Assembly (NCBI GenBank): GCA_902729315.2
Contig: LR746276.1
Location: 4,758,669-4,822,668 of the forward strand
DNA from: Spirodela intermedia
Lineage: Eukaryota; Streptophyta; Magnoliopsida; Alismatales; Araceae
Reading direction: 5' to 3'
DNA length: 64,000 nucleotides
Part shown: one piece after another, positions 10,401 through 20,041 of the stretch
How the letters are laid out: each line of letters starts with the position of its first letter
Position numbering within the stretch: position 1 is the stretch's first letter
The notes under the pieces: generated by a model
The model's input: only the letters and a program-made list of their open reading frames with translations
The model's database searches: none
Told to the model about the DNA's origin: nothing
Position numbers and translations under genes: made by a program

Positions 10401-12380
10401 AACAGGATGGATGAAATCGCATAAAAAATTGTTGCCCTTGTTCTGAATTAGCTATCGTTTCATCTTTGCACTTGTCATCTGCGTAAACATATTTTTTTTT
10501 CAGGAAACTTATGTTGAAGAAGGAGTTTGATTCAACTTACACTGGATTCACAGAGGACGGTGCAAAATGGCTGGTGGACAACACTGACATTAAACTTATT
10601 GGTGAGAAAGAACTGGGCTATGTTTATTTCACTGTTTTTCCTTTCTAGATCTTATAACTTAAAGTATTACACTATGTTTTAGAGGTATTTATCAATTAAT
10701 CCGCATTGAAACTGCTGATAGATAATTCCTAGGTGTATGCTGGTTGTTATATCACTGGAAATAACTTGGCATAGTAACCGTTTCATTTTATATTTCGGAA
10801 GGATTTCCATGGGATTTGCACAACTAGTTTCTTCGTATAGCCAGCATGGTGTGATTTATGATTTCGTATCCTAGTTTTACACCAGCTTGGTAGCTAATGT
10901 GATATTATGCCATCCCATAGGTCTGAGATTTCATGTACCCATGTGATTTCACGTCTTCTCTTCTCAATTTTACTGATGATGTCTTCCCTGATTACTTCCT
11001 TCTTTTGTCATGTTGGTCGTAGGAATTGATTACTTATCAGTTGCTACTTATGACGATTTGATCACTTCTCATCTCGCTCTGCTTGAAAACAGGGTAAGAA
11101 AAAGATTCCTGTTAATACTCGACTTTGTAGTTTTGAGTTCTTCTAAATTCCTCTGGAATTTAAACTGCATTTTCAGTATATTTAGTTTCCTATTTTATAT
11201 ATTATTTTTGTGACATCATCTGGGCCGTCACTCTTTCGTTAAACAAATTTTTTGGATGCTACATGAGGGCCATTATCTGCTTGCCCAGGCGGTTTGGAAC
11301 AACACAATGGATTTCAAAAATAAGGGAAATTTCTTTTTCTGGATGATCTCCTGGTGATTGATAAAACTTGGGAGAGGAAAGTAGTGGATTGGCTGTGACA
11401 GGTTTAGTGCTAAAGAGGACCTTGGAGACAATTCAAGGCGGAGAGAAGTGGGAAAAATTGGCTTTTCACAATTAATTATAATTATTTAGATTCTCCCATT
11501 TCTTTTCTTCTGATTGCTTCTGAACCAGGCAGAAAGAGATGGTATCTGATTACTGCGCAAACGGGAAAAATAGGAAGTGGAAAACAAACCTCCGCATTTA
11601 TCTGAAAATTCTCATCACTTTGTTAGTGGGCAGCAAAGTTTCGACAATGGGACTCTAGTAAGTCAAACTTGGTTATCATCGTTGAATGTAGGCGGGAGAT
11701 TCTTCAAAGGCATCGCTCTCCTTCATTCAGTCAGGCTCGTTATAAGTCAACAATATCTTTCCTCTCATCAACCATATGATTCAGTATTTCATAAATGCTA
11801 TCTGTTGGATGCGGTTCAGCTATCAAGAAACTTGGATCAGTGAAGTTCATTAACGTTCGGGCACATCTGGATGTTAAGCTGAGTGATTGATTAGCCAAGG
11901 AAAAACTTTAATGACGGCGAGGATGGCTTCAGAAACCCTGAAGCTTTCACCATATCAGGAACTTCCTGATGATACTCACTACTCTTTTCCCATAAATATA
12001 CTTCAAATAGATCGATCTTCACAATTTGTTTTCTTAAATACTTGAAAGCATACTGGTTAGCCTCATAATCAAGATCAATAGTGGGCCCTACCTGCTCCCC
12101 ATGCGGGATGTGCTCTGGTTTCGAGTGGGTCCTGGTTCTTCATTTAAACTGCATGTTTCTGCTCTTAGTTCTACTTGTAAACTAGAATCTTGCTTTGCAT
12201 GGTTATATAATTATTTCTTTTAAAGCCGTTGACCATGGTGTTGGAGCCATTCAGGACATCATCATCGTGGAGGGTCTAAAGCTCGGAGACGTAAAGCTGG
12301 GGATTTACTCAGTTCATTGCCTACCTCTTAGGTTGCTAGGGGCTGAAGGGTCTCCAATCAGGTGCATCCTCATTAAGTAG
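4494..12380 (+). CDS. Cyclase-family protein (kynurenine formamidase/isatin hydrolase-like fold), secreted
   Basis: Six exons, 4494-4887, 6103-6147, 6499-6571, 10504-10601, 11023-11093 and 12255-12380, give 268 residues with all GT-AG phases consistent. That is the usual length for plant CYCLASE proteins. The N-terminus [20 protein letters not shown] is a signal peptide, so the product probably enters the secretory pathway. Family marks: [17 protein letters not shown], the metal-binding [13 protein letters not shown] signature (HxGTHxDxPxH), [32 protein letters not shown] and the C-terminal [20 protein letters not shown]. The fold is a Mn/Zn-dependent hydrolase of small amides. The substrate of the plant proteins is not clear from sequence, and in Arabidopsis the family is linked to stress and cell-death control. 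Intron 3 is 3.9 kb because of a retrotransposon insertion. A TTG at 4482 is in frame, but the first ATG is 4494. Confidence 0.95.
4888..6102 (+). other. Intron 1 of the cyclase gene
   Basis: AT-rich, 1.2 kb, between the donor after CTCAACG and the acceptor TTTTAACAG. It includes a short TATATATA run near 5064. No reading frame or repeat family was recognised. Confidence 0.8.
9981..9992 (-). other. Primer-binding site of the intronic gypsy element
   Basis: On minus reads TGGTATCAAAGC, one mismatch from TGGTATCAGAGC, the initiator-Met tRNA primer site common in plant LTR elements. It lies just inside the 5' LTR. Confidence 0.75.
9996..10318 (-). repeat. 5' LTR of the intronic Ty3/gypsy element
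   Basis: 323 bp. On minus it begins TGTAGGACCCCCGGG and ends GGTCCCCACA, the usual TG...CA ends. It is followed after 3 nt by the primer-binding site. A TATATATA-like stretch lies near its middle (about 10189-10195). No matching LTR is visible at the other side. Confidence 0.8.
11094..12254 (+). other. Intron 5 of the cyclase gene
   Basis: 1.16 kb between GAAAACAGG and the acceptor ATTCAG. It holds only short unsupported reading frames. The sequence at 12219-12254 looks codon-like but is outside the conserved protein, and the acceptor at 12254 keeps the family alignment. Confidence 0.75.
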
Positions 12381-13360
12381 TAACCAGGGGTTCGGAGAAC
12401 TCCCTGGTGGCGTAAGAACTCCCTGGTGCATCCCACCGTGTATATTTTGCAATACTTTTATTTGGTAAGCTGTATAATCCATCTGTGAGACAAATAATAA
12501 TATAGTTGGCCTTATGAGCTTGAATGAAACTATAATTAATCGTCTATTTAATCAAATGAATCTATGCATTATTTCGAGTATGGTTTTGTTTCAGCAGATT
12601 ATCCTGTGTAAGATGACTTTCAGGCCTTCTCACGCACAGTATAGTAGGCAGTGGGATGGATTTATTTGCATGATTATAAGCATATAAAAACATTTCAAGC
12701 CAAGAATCTATGGACAAGTGGGGTGCATGATCTTCTACACAATCTACGATCCTGTGCCAGTGCGTATGATCTGTTTTTTTTTCTTTATTTTTTTTGGGCT
12801 TCTATTGATAGCACTTTTGTTACTCATACTAAATCATTAATCAATTTTAAAGCCTTTTTTTAATTTTTTCTGTATGGTTTCCTAGGACCTGATTGAACTT
12901 ATTTCGACCTTGTGCTGCTGTGTGGTTCAACGCAGAGGGGAACCTTTGATGGATGATGAATTAGTGAGAAGAAAAAAAAAATACAGTGACCCATGAAAAT
13001 TAGATGGAATAGTTTGCCGAATATCTCGTCAATAGAAGCAAGGATCACCATTCATGAGTCATCCCTTTACAAGTATGAACCTTATGAATAGAATTCAATG
13101 AATATTGTTTCATATTCATGTCCTCACTGTGAGGAGAGAGATTGAGATAGAGAGAGAAAGAGGCGCACACACACAGATCTTGTGTTGAAGATCTTTTTGT
13201 GTGCATGTCCTCACCATGTTCCCATCAGGTTAGCCTCATTCAGATGCTGGGAATCTTCCTTTTCGTTTCTTGAGATTCCCTCTTCCATGTCTTATCGTCA
13301 TCCATTCCTCCGCCTTCTCTGTGATTGGCTCTTCCCTGATGCCCTTATCAGAAACCCTTA
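12381..13360. other. Intergenic, 3' flank of cyclase gene
   Basis: AT-rich sequence with AAATAATAATAT about 110 bp after the stop as a possible polyadenylation region. A short GA/CA-rich run lies near 13130-13180. I see no gene here. Confidence 0.6.
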
Positions 13361-13429
13361 ATTTTGCACCGCATCTTCTTTCATGGTCGGCATCTGTCTA
13401 CTCCGTCTTGCAGATTAAGCCAGATTCAT

Positions 13430-13646
13430 GATGAGACAGTCACTGATGACGGCAGAGAGAATCTACTTGGTCTTTTGGCAGCTGGGCGGCGCTCTGGCGG
13501 CGATTCGTCCGTTGCGGCGGCTGCCCTTCTTCGGTCCTCCGCTCTCCGAGGACCACCACAGAGAAGAATCATCACTGAAAAGAGAGTCTCTCCCGCCGCC
13601 GCCCATTCTCCGGCCACCGTGATGAGGAAAGCGTTTTACGACTAGG
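13430..13646 (+). other. GC-rich orphan segment, possible coding remnant
   Basis: A 220-bp GC island in AT-rich DNA carries an open frame on plus ending in VMRKAFYD and a stop at 13645. It is rich in Ala, Arg and Ser. The minus strand is also open (13426-13617). No family is recognised. It could be a first or last exon of an unseen gene, a pseudogene piece or a promoter-associated island. A possible acceptor CGTCTTGCAG sits just upstream, near 13414. Confidence 0.25.
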
Positions 13647-13818
13647 ACTCAGAAAGAGTTTTATTTGCATATATACTCTCTTTCCAGAGCATCCCACGTC
13701 CACCCCAGGGCCATTTGGTCTGATTCAGAGCGACCATAAGACGTAAAAGAATAAAAGAAAAGGGACTAATGATGAATTATGCCGTCCAATGGCCTAAGGA
13801 GGAAGAGTCAAATTGGAC

Positions 13819-13820
<2 letters not shown>

Positions 13821-13851
<31 letters not shown>
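13821..13851 (+). repeat. (TTA)n microsatellite
   Basis: About ten perfect TTA units in intergenic DNA. Confidence 0.95.
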
Positions 13852-13859
13852 GTGGATGA

Positions 13860-15244
13860 GAGAGTTATTATCAGCTGTCTGTAATTATTTAATGAGGAAA
13901 AAATCATCGGTCAACAAAACGTGCTGTTTTTGTCTGGTGAGGCTGGTCCACTGGCACAGGTCACTATTCTCGTGTGTATTTGACCGTTGGAATCCTTAAC
14001 ATCGGTCTACTACTTTTTTCCCCTAAAGAAGTAAGAAATATGCATTCATAATCAAACAAAACAAAGCCCTGATTTGACCGCCGGCGGCTTCATCGGGGCT
14101 CCATAGAGTCAATGACGATGCTGGGTCCCTAATGGTTTTGACAATTCGCATTTATGTAAAAACCCAAAAGGAATCTACCTTGTATTATAAATTAGATGTT
14201 TTGTTGAAATTGTAATGGAAACCGATAACCAAGGGTACATCTGCAAGAACTTACAGGAAAACTGCGCCACCAAGCATCCGTCTAGAATTGAGTCAAGCTT
14301 GTCTTGGAGAAGGCACCCAGATTCTTGGGGCAACTCAGGAATTGAGACAAACTTGTCTTGGGGCAAATAGCACTTTTGGAGCAACCCAGGTTCTTGGAGC
14401 GAAAAGCAGAATACTCTCACATCACTAGCGCAATTTTTTAATATTGTGAGACTATTCTATTAATAGTAATATAAAATTTCAATTTCAATGACAATACTAC
14501 ACCATATTTACCTCAAACTGATAGCACTACTTTACTCACTGCCAATCAATGTTGATATATGTAAATATATAATTATTAATCAACTAACATTGTGTGAAAA
14601 ATATCGATATAATTTTATTTTATGTATTTTTCATGCATTTAATCCTCAAAAAATAAAGCTTACATTTAATAAATCTACATCTAAATATATTGAAATTTAT
14701 GTAGCTTAATATGATGATGACACGATGAGTTGTATGTTGGGGTATCTAAACATTGTGAAATGGTGATGTGATGTTTCAGAGCTGCAAAAATATAATTAAT
14801 TTATGTGGGATGTTGCCATGAAAGGAGGATTTCATTTAATAATAATGGTATTTGGAAAATTATAATTTTAGTTTGATTATAAAACAAGGTAAATAATTTT
14901 CAAAAGAAATTATCATAATGTTCCAGCTCCGTGGCTCGAGGAACCAAATTTAGAATCCAGTTGTGGGCCCCAGCGAATCTAACTGGCAGGCGAGATGATC
15001 TACGGACAGAGATGGGCGCCGGGCCCAGCCCCCGCCCGCCAGACATCTCCGTCTTTCACCATCGTGGCCGCCACGAGCCATCGGATTTCCATTCCGGAAT
15101 GGCGGCGCCACCAGAAACGAGTGGCGGCTGCGCGGGGGGGCGGGTGTGTTTCTGACCAGCCACTCGCTGCCGTCAGCCAGGTGGCTTTCGTGGACTATGA
15201 CACTCTCGAGTGGACTGGCGCAACCGCAGAAGAATCTCACGGGG
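13860..15244. other. Intergenic; AT-rich, then a GC-rich block near 14930-15240
   Basis: The first ~1 kb is AT-rich with no recognised content. From about 14930 it becomes GC-rich and contains GTGGGCCCCAG and a CTACGGACAGA string resembling sequence at 4070-4097. Several overlapping frames are open on both strands, but none resembles a protein family. It may be an old promoter or 5' UTR region. Confidence 0.5.
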
Positions 15245-15964
15245 GAGCCCGTCTTCGCCGGCGACGGTGGGTGGGGCTGTGCTCCGGTTATTACAGTGTT
15301 TGAGTTCTTTAAACAATGAATCTCTCTCTGTCTGTCTGTGTGTGTGTGTCTCTCTCTATCTCTACTTTGAAAGGAAGATGCTCAGTCTCAGTGTCTTTAT
15401 CTCTCTATCTTTCACTGAAAGGTATTTCCTCTCTTCCAATGACGACTCTCACTCCCACTCTCATTAAATATATATATTTTATCTCTCCCTCTCTGCCTGT
15501 CTGTCTCCCCCTTTATCGCTCTCTCTCTCCCTTGCATGAAATATATTTAGTACTTTTCACTCCTCTCTTTTATCTCTGTTAGAAGAAAGGTACCATCTTT
15601 CGCTCCTCTCTTGAGCCCGTCTTCTTCGGCGACGGCATGGAGCTGTGCTCTAGTTATTACAGTGTTAGATTTCATTAAACAATGAATCTCTCTCTCTCGG
15701 CTTTGAACGGAAGATGCCCAGTCTCAGCGTCTTTATCTCTCTCTCTCACTGAAAGGTATTTCCTCTCTCATCAGATGACGACGCACACTCCCTCTCTCAT
15801 TAAATATTTCTATTCCCTCTCCCTCTCTGACTCTCTGTCTGTCTGTGTCTCCCTCTCTCGCTCTCTCTCTCTCCCTTTGAATGAAAGATATTTAGTTCTT
15901 CTCTTCACTCCTCTCTTTATCTCTGTTAAAAAAGAAAGATCTTATCTCTCACTCCACTCTTGCA
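15245..15964. repeat. Imperfect tandem duplication, unit ~368 bp, CT-rich
   Basis: Unit 1 starts at 15245 and unit 2 at 15613, both with GAGCCCGTCTTC. Both continue with GCTGTGCTC, TTATTACAGTGTT, AAACAATGAATCTCTCTC, GGAAGATGC, CTGAAAGGTATTTCCTCTC, TCATTAAATAT and a final CTCCTCTCTTTTATCTCTGTT-like stretch. The units contain many CT runs. Open frames through them reflect low complexity. Confidence 0.85.
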
Positions 15965-16157
15965 TGGCTATATTTTTTCTCTCTGATACACTCGAACTGA
16001 AAGTTTCTATCCATCTCTGCCCACGCTCGGCAATACGTGACGTTTTTAAAGACCAGGAAATGAGGGAGAACGTCCAACAGCGTGAAAGCAGAGGACTGGG
16101 AGGGTCAGCCCCTCCCATCAGTCTCTTATTAAAACAAGATCAAGCATAATCTAGAGG

Positions 16158-16184
16158 GAGGGAGGGAGAGAGAGAGAGAGAGAG
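16158..16184. repeat. (GA)n tract downstream of the asparaginase gene
   Basis: A short GGGA/GA run about 40-60 bp past the asparaginase stop codon, on its 3' side. Confidence 0.9.
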
Positions 16185-16220
16185 CTCTACATATGATAAT
16201 TCACACGGAGATTAGTGCGG

Positions 16221-17719
16221 TCAATTCCAGATGCCCACATCGAGGAAGCCGTCGGAGGAGGCGCAGCCCCTGAACATGCCGGTGCAGTTGAATCCGTAGG
16301 CGACGTCGCCTGTGCCGGAAACGGCGATGAGGCCGGCCATGCCTTCGTCGAGCCTTTCCTTGATCACGAAGTCCACCGCCTCCTGCAGTGACAGACCCTT
16401 GTACTCCATCAGCGCCGCCACGTCCCTCGCTAGGGTTCCGCGCAGGATGGCCTCCCCCTCCCCGGTGCAGGAGACGGCGCAGGCACCGCAAGCGTAGGTG
16501 CCGGCGCCGATTATCGGCGAGTCGCCGATTCTGCCGGATTTCTTATTCATGAGGCCGCCGGTGGAGGTGGCGGCGGCGCAGCGGCCCTGGCTATCCACCA
16601 CGACGCAGCCCACCGTCTCCTGGGCGTAGACGCTCAGCGGCAGCCCGTTCATCATCTGCAGGCCGCCGCCGTCCTCCGCCGCCGCCGCCGCTGCGGCCTT
16701 GCTGCAGGTCTCCGCCAGCGGGACCCTGTAGTCGAACTGATTGATGCACACAACCAGTGATCAGCCACGGTATTACGCTTGAAACTAGTCGACCAGAGAG
16801 AGAGAGAGTGAGTACCAGGATGGTGTTGGCTTCCTTGGCCAGCTTCAGCATGCCGACGTTCTCCTCGGTGATGAAATAGTCGTTCTCCACGACCTCCACT
16901 CCCTGCCCAGCAAGCACTTCACATCAGTAAATAAATCTTAACATCTTCCTCTCTTTCTCTCTCTCTCTCTCTCCCCCCACCTACGTCACGAGCGACTCCA
17001 CATCACCTGGCTACCCTAGATACCCCCCCCCCTCTCCTCTCTCTCTTCCCTATGTAAATATGACGTAATAGAGAAGATATTGGTGAAAATCGTTGTCGGA
17101 ATCTTGGTGCCGACAGGAAGGCCGACGACCCACATGCTCCTTCCCAGACAAGAGTCAAACCTGGCTGCAGATTTCGTTTTCATGTTTCCCAAACTTCCTA
17201 GAATCTCAGATTCCGTCTCTCACTCTCTCTACTTAATAACTTAATAGAATCTCGTAGTCCTGCTCTCTCTTTCTCTCTCTCCGGGGGGGTTTCGGTTACC
17301 TGCTCGCGAGCAAACTCTTCGGCGCCGTCGAAGGCGAGGTAGGAGTGAGGAGAGCGGTCCATGACCAGCCTGGCGAGGGAGATGGGGTTCTTCACCGTGG
17401 TCAACCCGGAAACGGCGCCGCAGCGCCGCCGCGGGCCGTCCATGATGCTCGCCTCCATCTCCACCGTCCCCTTGCTGGTCAACGCCGACCCCCTCCCGGA
17501 GTTGAACGTGGGGTCCGTCTCCAGCTCTCTCACCACGAGCTCCACCACGTCGATGGCGGCGCCGCCGGCGCGGAGGGCGGAGCTACCCAGCTGCAGGCAC
17601 CGCCGGAGAACCTGCTTCGCTTGCTCCTGCCTCTCCGGCGGCAGTTCCGGATCAACGCCAGCGCCGCCATGCACCGCTATCGCCCACCCCCTCTCCACAA
17701 TCACGTTTCCTCCGCACAT
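16221..17719 (-). CDS. Plant-type (Ntn-hydrolase) L-asparaginase, K+-dependent subtype-like
   Basis: Hydrolyses asparagine (and isoaspartyl peptides) to aspartate and ammonia, releasing nitrogen in sink tissues. Three exons, 17719-17300, 16902-16816 and 16736-16221, give 340 residues with phase-0 introns. Domain order: alpha chain starting [20 protein letters not shown], then [20 protein letters not shown] and [18 protein letters not shown]; a variable linker with an Ala run and [10 protein letters not shown]; then the autocleavage Thr in [54 protein letters not shown] and the C-terminal [16 protein letters not shown]. The NGLPLSVYA linker and EANTILFDYR resemble Arabidopsis At3g16150, the K+-dependent form, more than At5g08100. 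The start is the ATG ending at 17719, because the upstream in-frame ATG at 17764 adds only GA-repeat residues. The linker poly-Ala is longer than usual. Confidence 0.96.
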
Positions 17720-17732
17720 CCTTCTTTCCCCT

Positions 17733-17762
17733 CTCTCTCTCTCTCTTCCTCTCTCTCTCTGC
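17733..17762. repeat. (CT)n tract in the asparaginase 5' UTR
   Basis: CTCTCTCTCTCTCTTCCTCT-type run just upstream of the asparaginase ATG, purine-rich on the transcript strand. Such leaders are common in plants and are potential GAGA-factor (BBR/BPC) sites. A GAGGAGGAGG purine block follows at about 17770-17815. Confidence 0.85.
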
Positions 17763-17850
17763 AATGGCGGAGGAGGAGGAGGAGGAGGGAGGGGGAGGGG
17801 GAGGAGGAGGGTGGAAGGTCCGTGGAGAGCTACTGCGTGGTCTGCATGGT

Positions 17851-17858
17851 CTTATATT
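17851..17858 (-). promoter_or_regulatory. Probable TATA box of the asparaginase gene
   Basis: On minus reads AATATAAG, about 132 bp upstream of the chosen ATG. Position and sequence fit a core promoter with a short GA-rich 5' UTR. Confidence 0.5.
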
Positions 17859-17944
17859 GACCATTGGGGACGGATCTGAAGCATCTAGTTAAATTCCGCT
17901 GGGAAACGGAGATTCCACTTCGGCGTCCGCCGTAGATCTCCTGG

Positions 17945-17950
17945 CACGTG
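17945..17950. promoter_or_regulatory. G-box CACGTG upstream of the asparaginase gene
   Basis: Perfect palindromic CACGTG about 90 bp upstream of the TATA-like box. G-boxes bind bZIP/bHLH factors in light, ABA and stress responses. Two GGGCCC-type palindromes (about 17962-17992) lie beside it. Regulation is inferred from position only. Confidence 0.4.
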
Positions 17951-18325
17951 GAGCTTGGATGTGGGCCCCAATGATCTGAATATGGGGCCCACGGGAACGA
18001 GATTCTCCCACCGAGGGGATCTCGTCTTACTGTTATCGGTGGATTCGGATTCCCTCAGGTCCATATATACCGATTATGCCCTCCAGCAACGATGCAGGTG
18101 ATGATGTCATTAACGGTTATGATAGGGGTATTGTGGGAAGTGGTCCCCGTAGGCGATCTGAGATGCGATGGCGGCGTAGTCCTCGAAGGTCGGAAAAAAC
18201 AAGTTCTCTGTTGGTATGTTCGCTCGTAGTTTTATTTATTTAGAATATTATGAGATCACATAATTTATTCCTGTCCGGCCTGATGTGCGAGGCTACGTCT
18301 TCCACATAACATGGGTAGTCTTTGT

Positions 18326-18588
<263 letters not shown>

Positions 18589-18901
18589 GGCTCTTGAGGA
18601 TAGCAATGGGGCACCTTAGCTCTAACCCCACATATGGTGGGGGGGTTGGAGGATCTGGAATTCTGATAAATATGTCGTCTTCTTCAGCTCCTTATCAGTG
18701 CCCTCGCTACTCTATCTCTCACTCTCTCTCTAGGTTTTGGCACTAAGATTCCTCACATGAAGCGCTAGTGAGAGAGCTGGCGAGTCTCAGGAATCTGCAT
18801 GAACTCATAGTCTGTATCTAGAGAGAGAATCCGTCCAGGTCTCGTTGGCGAATAGTTGGATCATCTAGCTACTCGCTTTAACTAGTGGGCAATGTATACC
18901 A

Positions 18902-18990
18902 CTAGAAAGTTGATGCAATGGAGTAGTGAGAGGGACTTCTGCCACCCCGTTGTGGGTCTCTCTCACTCCCCATTGTGCAATGGAACTAGT
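18902..18990. repeat. Imperfect inverted repeat / hairpin
   Basis: The left arm (about 18901-18936) contains CAATGGAGTAGTGAGAGGGAC. The right arm (about 18955-18987) contains GTCTCTCTCACTCCCCATTG, its near reverse complement. Outer ACTAG/CTAGT blocks also pair, and the loop is about 18 nt. It is intergenic, with no gene on either side for about 1 kb. Confidence 0.55.
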
Positions 18991-19221
18991 TATCTTTCTC
19001 TCCTAGGAAAGCTAAGAGAGAACGAGCATTTGGTGGAGTTATGGGCTTGCTTTATATAATTGTATTCCCTCTCTCTCTAGATTTATTTATTCCCATTAGA
19101 AGAGAAGGGCACTTGTGTTGCCAAGCACACAAACACCCACACTCTCTCTCTCTCTATAGAACATGATCTTGAACTCCGAGGAAAGGAAAGAGAATGGGAT
19201 ACCCACACCCAAGTACTGACG

Positions 19222-19250
<29 letters not shown>
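19222..19250. repeat. (CT)n microsatellite
   Basis: Nearly perfect CT run of about 28 bp between the asparaginase and protease genes. Confidence 0.95.
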
Positions 19251-19253
<3 letters not shown>

Positions 19254-19299
19254 TAATCCCTCTAGAGAATCTTTTAGTGTCACATGGTGGGCCACTTCT

Positions 19300-19625
19300 A
19301 GGCCCACTCGTCTCTTGTCCCTTTTCATTGGACGTCCACCAGCGGCCGCAGAGATTCAGCGAGGATCCAGCTGAGCGGTTGGACCACCAAAAGCCGGACC
19401 GAACCGGAGCGGATCTTGTCGTCAAGTGGGCCCCCGGGGTGAATATTTAGCTTCCCCCCACCGCCAGGTACGGTTACCTACGACCTTCCAGAGCGGGCCC
19501 GGATGTCGGGGTGACCGTCCATTCATCCACGGAGGTCCCACCCGGGGACAGCGTGGGTTTTTTACCCAAAACGCTAACCTTGGGACTGGCCAAATGTGTC
19601 TTTCGTGAAATAATCCCCTATCGAG
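19300..19625. other. GC-rich intergenic block
   Basis: Contains GTGGGCCCCCGGGG (from ~19427), GCGGGCCCGG and several GGTCC blocks. It is open in several frames, but nothing resembles a known protein. It may be a decayed promoter or gene fragment. Confidence 0.35.
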
Positions 19626-19659
19626 GTGTGTGGGAGGGGGAACTGCATGTATACTGGGC

Positions 19660-19684
19660 GAGAGAGAGAGAGGGAAGGGAGGGA

Positions 19685-19751
<67 letters not shown>

Positions 19752-19792
19752 AGAGAGGGAGGGAGGGGGAGAGAGGGGGAGAGAGAGAGCTC
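19660..19792. repeat. Long (GA)n homopurine tract
   Basis: About 130 bp of GAGA with GGGAGGGAGG interruptions, ending 250 bp downstream of the protease stop codon. It resembles the 18326-18588 tract. Confidence 0.97.
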
Positions 19793-19955
19793 ATCTATTT
19801 TCGTTTCTATTCGTGGCAACCTTTCGAGGTGGTGTAAAGTATGTAGGAAGCAGTCTAGGGAGTTCATGGCCCCGCTGCCTCCTCCTTGATTGAGTGATTG
19901 ATTCCACCCACAAGTTTCTTACCGCGCAGGCTGAGTGAGACCCACATCATTTCTT

Positions 19956-19961
19956 TTTATT
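19956..19961 (-). terminator. Probable polyadenylation signal of the protease gene
   Basis: AATAAA on minus, about 80 nt downstream of the protease stop codon, within a T-rich (plus strand) stretch. Confidence 0.45.
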
Positions 19962-20041
19962 CATAACAGAAAGCACCCACAAAAAAGTCAACTTACAAAC
20001 CATGAGCTTCTCATAATGTGGTCATAGGCTTTGACTTTGGT

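Noticed and set aside
17345-17879. 171-172 residue plus-strand frames
   Set aside because: Antisense to exon 1 of the asparaginase, which has conserved motifs on minus.
19511-19893. Frames through the second GA tract
   Set aside because: Same reason: low-complexity repeat translation, open in several frames at once.
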